DNA from: an uncultured Rikenellaceae bacterium | GTDB taxonomy: Bacteria; Bacteroidota; Bacteroidia; Bacteroidales; Rikenellaceae | Reading direction: 5' to 3' | Assembly: GCA_910577285.1 (NCBI GenBank) | Contig: CAJTLO010000001.1 | Span: 208,950 to 272,949, forward strand | Length of the DNA stretch: 64,000 bases | In this document: one piece after another, positions 8,703 through 16,827 of the stretch | Layout of the letters: each line of letters starts with the position of its first letter | How positions within the stretch are numbered: the stretch's first letter is position 1 | The notes under the pieces: model-generated | Told to the model about the DNA's origin: nothing | The model's input: only the letters and a program-made list of their open reading frames with translations | Databases searched by the model: none | Position numbers and translations under genes: made by a program

Positions 8703-9245
8703 TCAGCGGTCCGGATTCGGGGAAACGTCGGATGGGGCGCACAGGCTTGCCGGAGCGTACCCTTCGAGGCGCAGCAACGCGGCTTTCCGATGAATGCCGC
8801 CCGCATATCCCGTCAGCTTGCCGTCGCTTCCCACCACCCGGTGACAGGGAACGAGAATGCTGATCGGGTTGCGGCCGATCGCGTTGCCTACCGCCTGTGC
8901 CGACATGGAACTCCTGCCCGACCGCCGGGCGATCTCGCGGGCCATCTCTCCGTAGGTGACCGTGGTGCCGTAAGGGATTTGTTGCAGCATGTTCCATACC
9001 GTCTGCCGGAACGGCGACCCTTCGAGGTGCAGCGGAGGCCTTTCGCCGGGATCCTTGCCTGCGAAGTAGCGGTCGAGCCATCGCCGTGTTTCATCGAAGA
9101 GGGGAAGCGGTGCGCTTTCGTATGCTTGCGGGAGCGTCGATCCGAAATATCGCTGCCCCTCGAACCAAAGACCGGTAAGTCTTTCGCCGTCGCAGGCGAG
9201 CGTGATGATGCCCAGCGGGGAGGAGTAATGGTCGGTGAGTTGCAT
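8703..9245 (-). CDS. ogt: Methylated-DNA--protein-cysteine methyltransferase
   Basis: 180 residues from ATG 9245; the longer open frame upstream is a shadow of fsr. It repairs O6-methylguanine by transferring the methyl group to its own cysteine, C134 in the signature LVPCHRVVG. The helix-turn-helix segment (TTVTYGEMAREIARR, near 94-108) and the Asn hinge (NAIGRNP, near 121) are present. It starts 11 bp after the fsr stop, so it is the last gene of a gntR-fsr-ogt operon. Confidence 0.93.
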   Translation of the reverse strand: MQLTDHYSSPLGIITLACDGERLTGLWFEGQRYFGSTLPQAYESAPLPLFDETRRWLDRYFAGKDPGERPPLHLEGSPFRQTVWNMLQQIPYGTTVTYGEMAREIARRSGRSSMSAQAVGNAIGRNPISILVPCHRVVGSDGKLTGYAGGIHRKAALLRLEGYAPASLCAPSDVSPNPDR

Positions 9246-9256
9246 GAGGGGGAGTG

Positions 9257-10507
9257 TCAGATGACGTGTTTGCGTTTTTTCGCCGGTCGGCGGCCGTCGA
9301 TGTTCGGCAGGAAACCGGTGACGATGCCCAAGAGGGGGAGCAGCGTGCTGACCTGAAAGATGAATTCGATGCTGGTCCGGTCGGCCAACCAGCCGAAGAA
9401 AGCCGAACCGATGCCTCCCAGTCCGAACATGAGTCCGAAGAAGATGCCGGATACCATGCCCACTTTTCCCGGCATCAGATCGGTGGCATAGACCAGGATG
9501 GCCGAGAAGGCGGAGGAGATGACGAGTCCGATCACGACGGCCAGTACGACGGTTCCGGGGAGGTTGGCGTAGGGCAGCATCAGCGCGAAAGGCGCAGCCC
9601 CGAGAATGGAGCCCCAGATGACGTATTTTCTTCCGAAGCGGTCGCCCAGCGGTCCGCCGATGACGGTACCGGCCGCCGATGCCGCAAGAAATCCGAACAG
9701 ACAGTACTGTGCATCCTGGACCGATACGGCGAATTTGTCCATCAGGAAGAAGGTGAAGTAGTTCGTCATGCAGGCGATGTAGAAGTATTTGGAGAAGACC
9801 AGTACCGTCAGGATGAACATCGCCGTGCGTATCTTTCCCTCGGAGAGTCCGCAACTCTCCCCGGCTCCGGCGGTTGTGTGGCGGGGGGCGACGGAGAGTC
9901 TTTCTTTGTACCAGTCTCCGATACGTTTCAGCAGTCCGATAGCGAGCAGGGCGGCCAGTGCGAGCCATCCGATGGCCCGTTGGCCGAAGGGGATGACGAT
10001 GAGTGCGGCCAGCAGCGGTCCCGTGGCGCTGCCGGCATTGCCGCCGACCTGAAAGATGGATTGGGCCAGACCTTTCCGTCCGCCGGAGGCGAGCTGGGCG
10101 ACGCGTGACGATTCGGGATGGAATACCGAAGAGCCCCAGCCGATGAGGGCGACGGCCAGCAGGATGGGAAGAAAGCCGCCCGCCGCGGCGAGCGTGAGGA
10201 GTCCTGCGAGGGTGAAACACATTCCCGTGGCAAGGGAGTAGGGGCGGGGATGGAGGTCGGCGCACCGTCCCATGAGGGGTTGCAGCAGCGAAGAGGTCAT
10301 CTGGAATACCAGCGTAATGACCCCGATCTGGGTAAAGGAGAAGCCGAAGTTCTCTTTGAGCAGAGGGTAGACCGCCGGAATGACCGATTGCATCATGTCG
10401 TTGAGCAGGTGTGCGGCGCTGACCATGAAGAGAATCGGATAGACGGTTTGTCCGTCCGTGCGGGGCCCGGTGCAGCGGGCCTTCAGCGTTTCTGTTGCCG
10501 TGTCCAT
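9257..10507 (-). CDS. fsr: MFS exporter, fosmidomycin resistance (Fsr) family
   Basis: 416 residues with 12 predicted membrane helices and Fsr-type blocks: AAHLLNDMMQSVIPAVYPLL at the start, GWGSSVFHPESSRVA near 118-132 and GSATGPLLA near 155. Family members export fosmidomycin and related compounds across the inner membrane. The ATG at 10507 lies 5 bp after the gntR stop; an in-frame ATG at 10537 would overlap gntR and is the alternative start. Likely controlled by the upstream GntR protein. The actual substrate here is unknown. Confidence 0.85.
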   Translation of the reverse strand: MDTATETLKARCTGPRTDGQTVYPILFMVSAAHLLNDMMQSVIPAVYPLLKENFGFSFTQIGVITLVFQMTSSLLQPLMGRCADLHPRPYSLATGMCFTLAGLLTLAAAGGFLPILLAVALIGWGSSVFHPESSRVAQLASGGRKGLAQSIFQVGGNAGSATGPLLAALIVIPFGQRAIGWLALAALLAIGLLKRIGDWYKERLSVAPRHTTAGAGESCGLSEGKIRTAMFILTVLVFSKYFYIACMTNYFTFFLMDKFAVSVQDAQYCLFGFLAASAAGTVIGGPLGDRFGRKYVIWGSILGAAPFALMLPYANLPGTVVLAVVIGLVISSAFSAILVYATDLMPGKVGMVSGIFFGLMFGLGGIGSAFFGWLADRTSIEFIFQVSTLLPLLGIVTGFLPNIDGRRPAKKRKHVI

Positions 10508-10512
10508 TGCCG

Positions 10513-11178
10513 TCAGGGTTTTTCCAGTATGTCGCATATCGTTCGGGAGGCGTTGGAAACGTCGCCCCGGAGGATGTGGCGGGCCAGTTGTTCGTGCAGG
10601 GGATGCGAGGCGAGCAGATAGCCCGTGTCGCTATAGATACGGCGGAATCCTTCGCGCAGGTGGAGGGCCGTCGCCCGATAGAGTTCGGCGAGGATGGCGT
10701 TGTGGGTAGCCTGGGCGATGGCTTCGTGGAAGTTCGCGTCGGCATCGATACATTGCTCCAGGCGGTTCGTTTCGGCTGCGGCTTTCCGGTCGGCCAGATG
10801 TTTGCGTATCTGTTGCGCGTCCCGGTCGGTGTGCCGTTCGGCGGCTTTTCCCGCAATGGCGGCTTCGAGTATCCCTCGTACCTCATCCAGTTCACGGATG
10901 TCGGCGCGTTTCATGCGCTGCTCTACCAAGGACGATGCGTCCTCCCTTACCACGAATGTGCCGGCTCCCTGGCGTACCTGCAGGAATCCCAGATCGGAGA
11001 GGATGCGGACCGCCTCCCGGACGGTGGAGCGGCCGACGCCGAAAAGACGCATCAGTTCCGGTTCGGGCGGCAGTTTCTCTCCGGTGCGGAACCGGCCTTC
11101 GCCGATCTGCGTCTGCAGGCGTTCGGCGAGCTCTTCCGCCAACGAGCGTTTCCGCAGGGTCGATGGGGTGATCGTCAT
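10513..11178 (-). CDS. GntR/FadR family repressor
   Basis: 221 residues from ATG 11178; the frame remains open upstream but that part has no protein character. The winged helix spans 10-75 (GEKLPPEPELMRLFGVGRSTVREAVRILSDLG). An all-helical FCD effector domain follows, with the metal-binding pattern of FadC-like regulators (D in DADANFHEA and histidines near 195). It heads the gntR-fsr-ogt operon, so it probably represses itself and the exporter until its ligand, likely a carboxylate or an exported compound, is present. Confidence 0.88.
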   Translation of the reverse strand: MTITPSTLRKRSLAEELAERLQTQIGEGRFRTGEKLPPEPELMRLFGVGRSTVREAVRILSDLGFLQVRQGAGTFVVREDASSLVEQRMKRADIRELDEVRGILEAAIAGKAAERHTDRDAQQIRKHLADRKAAAETNRLEQCIDADANFHEAIAQATHNAILAELYRATALHLREGFRRIYSDTGYLLASHPLHEQLARHILRGDVSNASRTICDILEKP

Positions 11179-11196
11179 ATCATCTGATGTTTTCCG

Positions 11197-11204
11197 CAAA
11201 GATA
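11197..11204 (-). promoter_or_regulatory. -7 box of gntR-fsr-ogt promoter
   Basis: Minus strand TATCTTTG, exact consensus, 18 bp before the gntR ATG, giving a very short leader. Confidence 0.6.
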
Positions 11205-11434
11205 GCGTTTTGTCTCGGACAATGTGCCTATGCGAAGATTCTTTCGGGGTACGGAGATGGTCGGGAGTATCTTTGGTCGAAGGTGCCGGAAGCGTTCGGA
11301 AGCCGGATAGGGAAGGGTTTGCATGGCATTTGCAGGGTATTTTCCGTCGGGGCTGCGACGGGACGATAGGTTTGATTGATATCGATATAAATAATGAATA
11401 TGAATTAAAGACCATGAATCTCAGGAATGTTCCT

Positions 11435-11442
11435 TATATTTG
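11435..11442 (+). promoter_or_regulatory. -7 box of candidate ferritin promoter
   Basis: TATATTTG followed by TTTCGATCGG, the same arrangement as the 5' edge of the dispersed repeat described in the findings. It would give a leader of about 170 nt ahead of the ferritin gene. Confidence 0.45.
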
Positions 11443-11516
11443 TTTCGATCGGTCGGTACGTCCGTAAGGCGGCGCGGTGCATCCGCTTCTCGGGAGCGGG
11501 GATACCGAATCGGTCC

Positions 11517-11580
11517 GACCGAATCGCATTTCGATCGCGGGCCGGGCAACGTCCCAAGACTCCTTCCGGTTTCGATGAAA
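11517..11580 (+). repeat. copy F of dispersed palindromic leader repeat
   Basis: Reads GACCGAATCGC, then a segment ending CGCGGGCCGGGC, then CTTCCGGTTTCGATGAAAA. It aligns with the repeat before ychF (AACCGAATCGC, CGCGGGCCGGGC, CTTTCGGTTTTCATCGAA). This copy lies on the plus strand and faces the ferritin gene, keeping the orientation relative to the downstream gene seen at the other copies. Confidence 0.55.
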
Positions 11581-11620
11581 ACAGGTTATTGATATACGTT
11601 ACATTTAAAAATTGACAGTT

Positions 11621-12103
11621 ATGAAATTTACGAAAAGACTTACCGATGCGTTCAATGAACAGATAAAGGCGGAGATGTGGTCCTCGAACCTCTATGCGTC
11701 GATGGCTATCTATTTCCAGCGGATGGGGTTGTCGGGCTGCGCTCATTGGATGAAGAAACAGGCGGCCGAGGAGTTGGAGCATGCCAACAAACTCATCGAT
11801 TTCGGCACTACGCGCGGCGGCGAGATGAAGATAAGCGCCATAGACGCCGTTCCGGCTACGTGGGAGGGGCCGCAGGCGGTATTCGAACAGGTCTACAAAC
11901 ACGAGTGTCATGTGTCGGAGCTGATCGATAACCTGATGGATGTGGCGGTTGCCGAAAATGACAAGGCCACGCAGGAGTTCCTCCGGTGGTTCGTGAACGA
12001 GCAGGTCGAGGAGGAAGAGAATGCGCAGTCGATTCTCGACAAGTTCAACGTCTTCGGCGTACACGGTCTTTATTGTGTGGACCACGACCTCGCGAAAAGG
12101 TAG
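11621..12103 (+). CDS. ftn: Ferritin
   Basis: 160 residues from ATG 11621 (an in-frame TTG nine bases earlier is less likely). A bacterial non-heme ferritin: the ferroxidase glutamates and histidine lie in NEQIKAEMWSSNLYAS and AAEELEHANKLID, with EQVYKHE and EQVEEEENA supplying the remaining ligands. It stores iron as a 24-mer cage and removes Fe(II) that would feed Fenton chemistry. Monocistronic, ending in a perfect hairpin. Confidence 0.94.
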   Translation: MKFTKRLTDAFNEQIKAEMWSSNLYASMAIYFQRMGLSGCAHWMKKQAAEELEHANKLIDFGTTRGGEMKISAIDAVPATWEGPQAVFEQVYKHECHVSELIDNLMDVAVAENDKATQEFLRWFVNEQVEEEENAQSILDKFNVFGVHGLYCVDHDLAKR

Positions 12104-12146
12104 ACGTACGATTCCTGCCGGTGCTCTTCGGGATGCCCGGCGAAGG

Positions 12147-12174
12147 ATAAGGGCGGCTTCGAAGCCGCCCTTAT
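12147..12174 (+). terminator. ferritin terminator hairpin
   Basis: Perfect 28-base palindrome (ATAAGGGCGGCTTC and complement) 44 bp past the ferritin stop. Confidence 0.65.
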
Positions 12175-12300
12175 GCGTACCCTCGGAGTTGTTGTCGGAA
12201 CCGTTGTCCGCCCGGTCGTGGGGAAAGGGAAGTTGCGGTGGCCAACTCCGCTACCGGTATTCGTTCCGCTCCGGATGGGATGACGCGACGGTTTCCGGAT

Positions 12301-12340
12301 ACGGCAAGGTGCCTGCAAATGTTTGCAGGCACCTTGCCGT
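12301..12340. repeat. 40-bp near-perfect palindrome
   Basis: Arms of 19 bp (ACGGCAAGGTGCCTGCAAA and its complement) around a 2-base centre. Neither side carries a long T-run. It lies between the ferritin terminator and the DUF2795 terminator in a 380-bp gene-free gap that otherwise holds nothing recognisable. Confidence 0.7.
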
Positions 12341-12430
12341 AATTTGTACGGAGCGCTCTCTACGAGGTCGTGCGACACAGACGCTTCGCGGTGTGCGTGG
12401 AGCGGTATGTGCACGCCGCATATGAAAACA

Positions 12431-12463
12431 GCGCGATGAACTCTGCAAATTTGTTCATCGCGC
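12431..12463 (-). terminator. terminator of DUF2795 gene
   Basis: 11-bp stem GCGCGATGAAC/GTTCATCGCGC with an 11-base loop, followed on the minus strand by TGTTTTCATA, 21 bp past the stop. Confidence 0.6.
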
Positions 12464-12484
12464 CGATCGAGTGGTTTGGAAAGT

Positions 12485-12706
12485 CTAATACTCCTCCTCG
12501 TTGAAGAAGAAGTCGTCTTTGCTGGGGTAGTCCGGCCAGATATCTTCGATGCTTTCGTAGATGTCGCCTTCGTCCTCGATCTCGTTCAGGTTTTCTATCA
12601 CTTCGAGCGGAGCGCCGGAACGGACCGCATAGTCTATCAGTTCGTCTTTGGTGGCAGGCCACGGTGCGTCCTCCAGTTTGGAGGCGAGTTCTAATGTCCA
12701 ATACAT
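12485..12706 (-). CDS. DUF2795 domain protein
   Basis: 73 residues from ATG 12706 (start MYWTLELASKLEDAPWPATK). This is the short acidic DUF2795 family, common as single-copy genes in Bacteroidota. The family is thought to be a small helical domain, but its function is unknown. The C-terminus is strikingly acidic and aromatic (DDFFFNEEEY). It has its own promoter and terminator. An upstream extension to 12757 is open but lies across the promoter. Confidence 0.82.
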   Translation of the reverse strand: MYWTLELASKLEDAPWPATKDELIDYAVRSGAPLEVIENLNEIEDEGDIYESIEDIWPDYPSKDDFFFNEEEY

Positions 12707-12754
12707 AGTAATTAATTGTCTGTATTTAAGTTGTCGTTCAGTCTTACAAGGATG

Positions 12755-12762
12755 CAAATGTA
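12755..12762 (-). promoter_or_regulatory. -7 box of DUF2795 promoter
   Basis: Minus strand TACATTTG, preceded by a T-rich tract, 48 bp before the ATG. Confidence 0.5.
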
Positions 12763-12891
12763 GAAAAAAATTTCAATAAGCAACTCTCCGAGTCCGGCGG
12801 CCGATGATAAATCTTTCCGCTGCCACTATCGTAACGTGGCGGATAGGCCGGTTATTGTGGCTCCGGAGAGAAAGCGGGGTGGGACAGGGGG

Positions 12892-13440
12892 TCAGGGTTC
12901 CCAAAGTGTCTCTTCGGCGCCGAGGAGCATGGCGAGCCTTCGCCCCAGTACGTAGAGGTAGTCGGAGAGCCGGTTGAGGAATACGAGTGCGGCGGGGGAT
13001 ACGGGATGCTCCGCCGCGGCACGCAGGGCTTGCCGTTCGGCTCTGCGACATACCGTGCGGCAGATATGGGCCTGGGAGACGGCCGGATCTCCGCCCGGGA
13101 GGGTGAACCGTTCGATCGGAGGAAGGAGGGAGCTGATCTCGTCGATACGTTTTTCGAGCGATTCTATCGCTGCTGCGGGAAGCTCCTTCACCCGTCCTTC
13201 GCCGCCCCGACCGACGGCCATCAGCGCTTCCGTCTGCATCAGCGAGCCCGATACGGATACCAGGTCGGCATCGAATTCCGTGACATTCCGAGTCCTGAGC
13301 AGGTCGCGCAGCAGGGCTATCTGGGCGGAGAGCTCGTCGACGGTACCGTATGCTTCGACGCGGACATCGTATTTCGGGACGCGTTCGCCGCCTATGAGGG
13401 AGGTGTAGCCGCCGTCGCCGCCTTTGGTATATATCTTCAT
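12892..13440 (-). CDS. pduO: Cob(I)alamin adenosyltransferase, PduO type
   Basis: 182 residues. Transfers the adenosyl group of ATP to cob(I)alamin to give adenosylcobalamin. The N-terminal ATP-binding segment is intact (KIYTKGGDGGYTSL, then GTVDELSAQI), as are the conserved R-rich helix (CRRAERQA) and NRLSDYLYVLGR near 158-169. Last gene of a three-gene minus-strand operon with baiN and a hypothetical gene, 4 bp after the latter. The cofactor would serve B12-dependent enzymes encoded elsewhere. Confidence 0.93.
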   Translation of the reverse strand: MKIYTKGGDGGYTSLIGGERVPKYDVRVEAYGTVDELSAQIALLRDLLRTRNVTEFDADLVSVSGSLMQTEALMAVGRGGEGRVKELPAAAIESLEKRIDEISSLLPPIERFTLPGGDPAVSQAHICRTVCRRAERQALRAAAEHPVSPAALVFLNRLSDYLYVLGRRLAMLLGAEETLWEP

Positions 13441-13444
13441 CGTT

Positions 13445-13960
13445 TCAGAGTTGTATGTGTTCTTTGTTCAGACCGTCGCGACCGAAAAGAAAGAGGACCG
13501 AGCGGCAGTCGATGCTCATCCCCTCGTGCCCGCGGACCGCATCCAGACAGTTCCGGTAGCGTGCTTTGCCTGCAGTGGGGGAGAGCACGCAGGCGATGTC
13601 CTCTTCTCCCGGCCGGAGTTCTTGTCCGATCGCGGCGCCGGGGGTGACGATGTGCATGGCGCGATGTGTGCGATGGGAATCGTGCGTCGCGAGGGGCGCT
13701 CCGTCGACGTAGCATTGTCCGCACTCCGTGTAGTCGTATACCGCCTGTACCAGTCGGGCCTGCCTGACCGTACCGCCCTGCTCGCGTACCGCCGTGTAGA
13801 CGGCGCCTTCGCGGGGCAGTCGTCGGCGTTTCATGTAGACCTGCCGTACCAGCGCGTAGGCGAAAGGCGAATGCACGCCGTGTCCGCGGAAATGACGCAG
13901 TCGGAAGCGGCGTTTGCACCGCATCCACGAGTCGAAGAGGAGGTCTTGCGTGCCGGCCAC
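13445..13960 (-). CDS. Conserved hypothetical protein
   Basis: 171 residues from a GTG whose last base overlaps the baiN stop, which suggests translational coupling. The N-terminal block FRGHGVHSPFAYALV is typical of a Bacteroidota family often annotated as SAM-dependent methyltransferase-related. This copy is short, and I see no clear SAM-binding glycine motif. The C-terminal part (CLDAVRGHEGMSIDCRSVLFLF) resembles the end of class I O-methyltransferase-like folds. It could be a degenerate or minimal member. Function not assigned. Confidence 0.6.
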   Translation of the reverse strand: MAGTQDLLFDSWMRCKRRFRLRHFRGHGVHSPFAYALVRQVYMKRRRLPREGAVYTAVREQGGTVRQARLVQAVYDYTECGQCYVDGAPLATHDSHRTHRAMHIVTPGAAIGQELRPGEEDIACVLSPTAGKARYRNCLDAVRGHEGMSIDCRSVLFLFGRDGLNKEHIQL

Positions 13961-15216
13961 TACGCTTCGTGTTTCAGTTGCCCGGCCAGCCGGCCCGTGG
14001 AGAAAGCTATCTGGAGGTTGTATCCGCCGGTATTGGCGTCGAGGTCGAGGACCTCTCCTGCAAAGTAAAGCCCCCGTACCCGGCGCGATTCCAGCGTGGC
14101 GGGGTTCACTTCATCGACCGAGATGCCGCCGGCGGTGACGATCGCCTCCTGGAAGGGGCGGTAGTCGCTCACGGGGATGCGGAAATCTTTCAGTATGTCG
14201 ATCAGGTCGGTCGTCATTTGAGGCCCCGCCTGGCGTAGCAGCCGTTTCGGATGGCCGCCGACGGCCCTGGCGATCGGCATCACCAGCTCCTTGGGCATAA
14301 GGCGTCGCAGCAGGTCGGCCATGGGCGCTTCCGGTCCCAGTTCGGCGGTCTCCCGGGCGATGCGCTCCTTGAGCGTGGCCTTGTCCAGTGCCGGTTTGAG
14401 GTCTACGGAGAGTTCCACTTTCCGCTCCTCTATCAGGGCATCCACGGCCATGCGGCTCATGCGCAGTACCACGGCCCCCTCTACGCCGCGGGTCGAGAAA
14501 GACATCTCCCCGAACTCTTCCGCGGCCGGTGTGCCCTCCACCAGGAGCGTGGCGGCCACGTTGCGCAGATGAAGCCCGTTGAGGAACTCCTTGTCGGGAA
14601 GCGAGGTCTCCAGCGGAACGAGCGAGGGACGGACCGGTTCGACGGTATGCCCCACGGCGTGGGCCAGGGCGTAGCCGTCGCCCGTGGAACCGGTGGCGGG
14701 GTAGGAGGCGCCGCCCGTGCACACGATGACGGCCGGAGCTTCGGCCCGGCGGACGAAGCCTTTCTTCGTGCGGTAGTTCACCCCGCGTATCCGATCGCCC
14801 AGCAGCAGCAGTTCGCAGACGGTGGCATGGCAGATGAGTTCCACGCCCGCCTCCCGGCACCACTCCACAAGTGCGTCGGCAATATCCCACGCCTTGCCGC
14901 TTTTGGGAAATACGCGGCCGCCCTGCTCGGTGGAGAGACGAACGCCGCGCTTTTCAAAAAAACGCGCCAGGGCCCTGTTGTCGAACTCCGTGTAGGAGGG
15001 GACGAAAAACTCCCTGTTGGTCTGTATCTTGGCGAGGAATTCGTCGGCCGGCTTGATGTTCGTCAGGTTGCAACGCCCTTTGCCCGTGATGCGTATTTTC
15101 CGGGCGGGTTTCTCCATCTTTTCCAGCAGGGCCACCTTCGCTCCGGCCGAAGCGGCCGTGCCGGCCGCCATGAGTCCGGCCGCTCCGCCGCCCACCACGA
15201 TGAGGTCGTATTCCAT
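13960..15216 (-). CDS. NAD(P)/FAD-dependent oxidoreductase, BaiN/HI0933 (YhiN) family
   Basis: 418 residues. FAD-binding Rossmann motif GGGAAGLMAAGTAA at 9-22, family signature PARKIRITGKGRCNLTN at about 37-53, and a second dinucleotide region CTGGASYPATGSTGDGYALA near 165. The C-terminal block YFAGEVLDLDANTGGYNLQ closes the FAD site. The family is widespread, and BaiN-type members have been implicated in steroid or bile-acid reduction, but most are uncharacterised. First gene of the operon that ends with pduO. Confidence 0.87.
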   Translation of the reverse strand: MEYDLIVVGGGAAGLMAAGTAASAGAKVALLEKMEKPARKIRITGKGRCNLTNIKPADEFLAKIQTNREFFVPSYTEFDNRALARFFEKRGVRLSTEQGGRVFPKSGKAWDIADALVEWCREAGVELICHATVCELLLLGDRIRGVNYRTKKGFVRRAEAPAVIVCTGGASYPATGSTGDGYALAHAVGHTVEPVRPSLVPLETSLPDKEFLNGLHLRNVAATLLVEGTPAAEEFGEMSFSTRGVEGAVVLRMSRMAVDALIEERKVELSVDLKPALDKATLKERIARETAELGPEAPMADLLRRLMPKELVMPIARAVGGHPKRLLRQAGPQMTTDLIDILKDFRIPVSDYRPFQEAIVTAGGISVDEVNPATLESRRVRGLYFAGEVLDLDANTGGYNLQIAFSTGRLAGQLKHEA

Positions 15217-15240
15217 AGTTCTCTACTTTGAATTTTATGA

Positions 15241-15248
15241 CAAAGATA
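15241..15248 (-). promoter_or_regulatory. -7 box of baiN-type operon promoter
   Basis: Minus strand TATCTTTG, 24 bp before the ATG at 15216; divergent from the nusB promoter 62 bp away. Confidence 0.6.
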
Positions 15249-15310
15249 GCTTCTTACCTACAAAACGCCCCATCGGCGGCGCTTATTTATCCGATGCGGG
15301 GAAAAATGAT

Positions 15311-15318
15311 TATCTTTG
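15311..15318 (+). promoter_or_regulatory. -7 box of nusB promoter
   Basis: TATCTTTG, 30 bp before the nusB ATG. Confidence 0.6.
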
Positions 15319-15348
15319 CGGCCACCAAACGAAACGACGAAAAGCACT

Positions 15349-16290
15349 ATGTTCAGCCGCAGGTTCCTGAGGATAAAAGTTATAAAGGCCCTTTATGCGC
15401 ATTTCAAATCGGGATGCGATTCGATGATCGCCTCGGAGAAGAACCTTGTCAGCAGTATCGACAAGGCGTACGATCTTTATTTCCAGATGCTCCGGCTCGT
15501 GGCGGATGTGAAGGACTATGCGGAGGAGCGGATCGAGTTGGGACGCAAAAAGAAGCTGCCTACCTATGCCGACCTTCATCCCAACATGAGTTTCGTGGAG
15601 AACGCAGCGGTGGCACAGATCGAAGCGAGCGAAGCGCTGAACGCACGCCTCGACAAGGCGGGGCTGGGGTGGAGCCAGTATCCGGAGCTCATCAAGCATC
15701 TTTACGGGCTGATGTCCGAAAGCGAATATTATAAGCGGTATATGCAGCTTCCCTCCCGCAGCTATGCGGCGGACCGGACGCTGGTGGAGGATTTCTACAT
15801 CGAAACCGTCCAGAACAACGACATGCTGGAAACGGTGGTGGAAGAGCAGTCCATCCTGTGGCGCGACGACATCGACTTCGCCCTTATCATGGTCGTGCGT
15901 ACGTTGGAAAACAGCCGCGAGAAACAGGACGACCTCCCCATCCGGCGCGAGTACAAGAGCGAGGACGACCTCTCCTTTACCAAAGAGCTCTTCCGCAAGA
16001 CGATCGTCCATTTCGACGAGTACCAGGAGTATATCGAAAAGTTCACTACCAATTGGGATGTGGAGCGCATCGCTTTTCTGGATAACATCATCCTCGCCTG
16101 TGCCATGGCCGAAATCGTCGGTTTCGGTTCCATCCCGGTCAAGGTGACGCTGGACGAATACATCGAGATCGCCAAATACTACAGCACTCCCGGCAGCAGC
16201 CTCTTCATCAACGGCGTACTGGACAAGATCGTGGAGTCGCTGCGTAGCGAGGGCAGGATCAATAAGACCGGTCGCGGACTGGTGGAGTGA
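15349..16290 (+). CDS. nusB: Transcription antitermination factor NusB (long Bacteroidota form)
   Basis: 313 residues from ATG 15349 (MFSRRFLRIKV), twice the usual 140. The classic NusB all-helical domain sits in the C-terminal half, with WDVERIAFLDNIILACAMAE and VTLDEYIEIAKYYS as its last helices. The N-terminal half is a degenerate copy of the same fold, as is normal in this phylum. NusB with NusE binds boxA in rRNA leaders and prevents premature termination. Followed by a DUF1573 lipoprotein gene, 22 bp on. Confidence 0.93.
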   Translation: MFSRRFLRIKVIKALYAHFKSGCDSMIASEKNLVSSIDKAYDLYFQMLRLVADVKDYAEERIELGRKKKLPTYADLHPNMSFVENAAVAQIEASEALNARLDKAGLGWSQYPELIKHLYGLMSESEYYKRYMQLPSRSYAADRTLVEDFYIETVQNNDMLETVVEEQSILWRDDIDFALIMVVRTLENSREKQDDLPIRREYKSEDDLSFTKELFRKTIVHFDEYQEYIEKFTTNWDVERIAFLDNIILACAMAEIVGFGSIPVKVTLDEYIEIAKYYSTPGSSLFINGVLDKIVESLRSEGRINKTGRGLVE

Positions 16291-16312
16291 CAGCGTGCGG
16301 TATCGGGCTCCC

Positions 16313-16747
16313 ATGAGAAAATCTCTTCTTTTTTCTCGAACGTTTTTTCTCCTCTCCTTTGCCGCGGCGTTTGGTATCGCGTGCGGGCATCGTACTCCGG
16401 CCCGGGTCGCGTCCGGAACCGTATTGGAGGTGTCCGATTCGATTCTTCTGGCTGCCCGGCGGGATACGTTCGATTTGGGACGGCTTCGGGAGGGCGAGCG
16501 TGTCGTGAAGGAGTTTGCGCTGAAGAATACGGACGGCAGGCCGTTCGTCGTCAGCCGAGCCGAGTCGGATTGCGGTTGCATCCTGTCGGAATACGATCGG
16601 CGTCCCGTCCTTCCCGGAGAGCATGCCTCTTTGGAGGTGGCGTTCGATTCGCGGGGGTATTGGGGCTATGTCCTGAAACGGGTGGAGGTGCTGACGACCT
16701 TGCGGAGCGAACCGTTGGTTTTTTATGTCGAAGCGACAGTAGAGTAG
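16313..16747 (+). CDS. DUF1573 lipoprotein
   Basis: 144 residues from ATG 16313. A signal peptide ends in a lipobox (AAFGIAC, Cys near residue 23). The rest is an Ig-like DUF1573 domain with its usual motif FDLGRLREGERVVKEFALKN and the cysteine pair SDCGCI. Such proteins are anchored in the periplasm or outer membrane; function unknown. It lies between nusB and yajC on the same strand, an arrangement common in Bacteroidales. Confidence 0.85.
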   Translation: MRKSLLFSRTFFLLSFAAAFGIACGHRTPARVASGTVLEVSDSILLAARRDTFDLGRLREGERVVKEFALKNTDGRPFVVSRAESDCGCILSEYDRRPVLPGEHASLEVAFDSRGYWGYVLKRVEVLTTLRSEPLVFYVEATVE

Positions 16748-16788
16748 TAAAATCGCCTCTTCCGGTTGGTAGTTCCGCCGGAATGGCC

Positions 16789-16796
16789 TATATTTG
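16789..16796 (+). promoter_or_regulatory. -7 box of yajC promoter
   Basis: TATATTTG with GTTG at about -33 (20-base spacing), 31 bp before the yajC ATG. Confidence 0.6.
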
Positions 16797-16827
16797 TGGA
16801 ATAACATTAATTTAGTAGTATAGAACG

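Noticed and set aside
9246..10895. Long N-terminal extension of ogt (730-codon frame)
   Set aside because: Only the last 180 codons encode the methyltransferase; the rest is an alternative frame of fsr and gntR.
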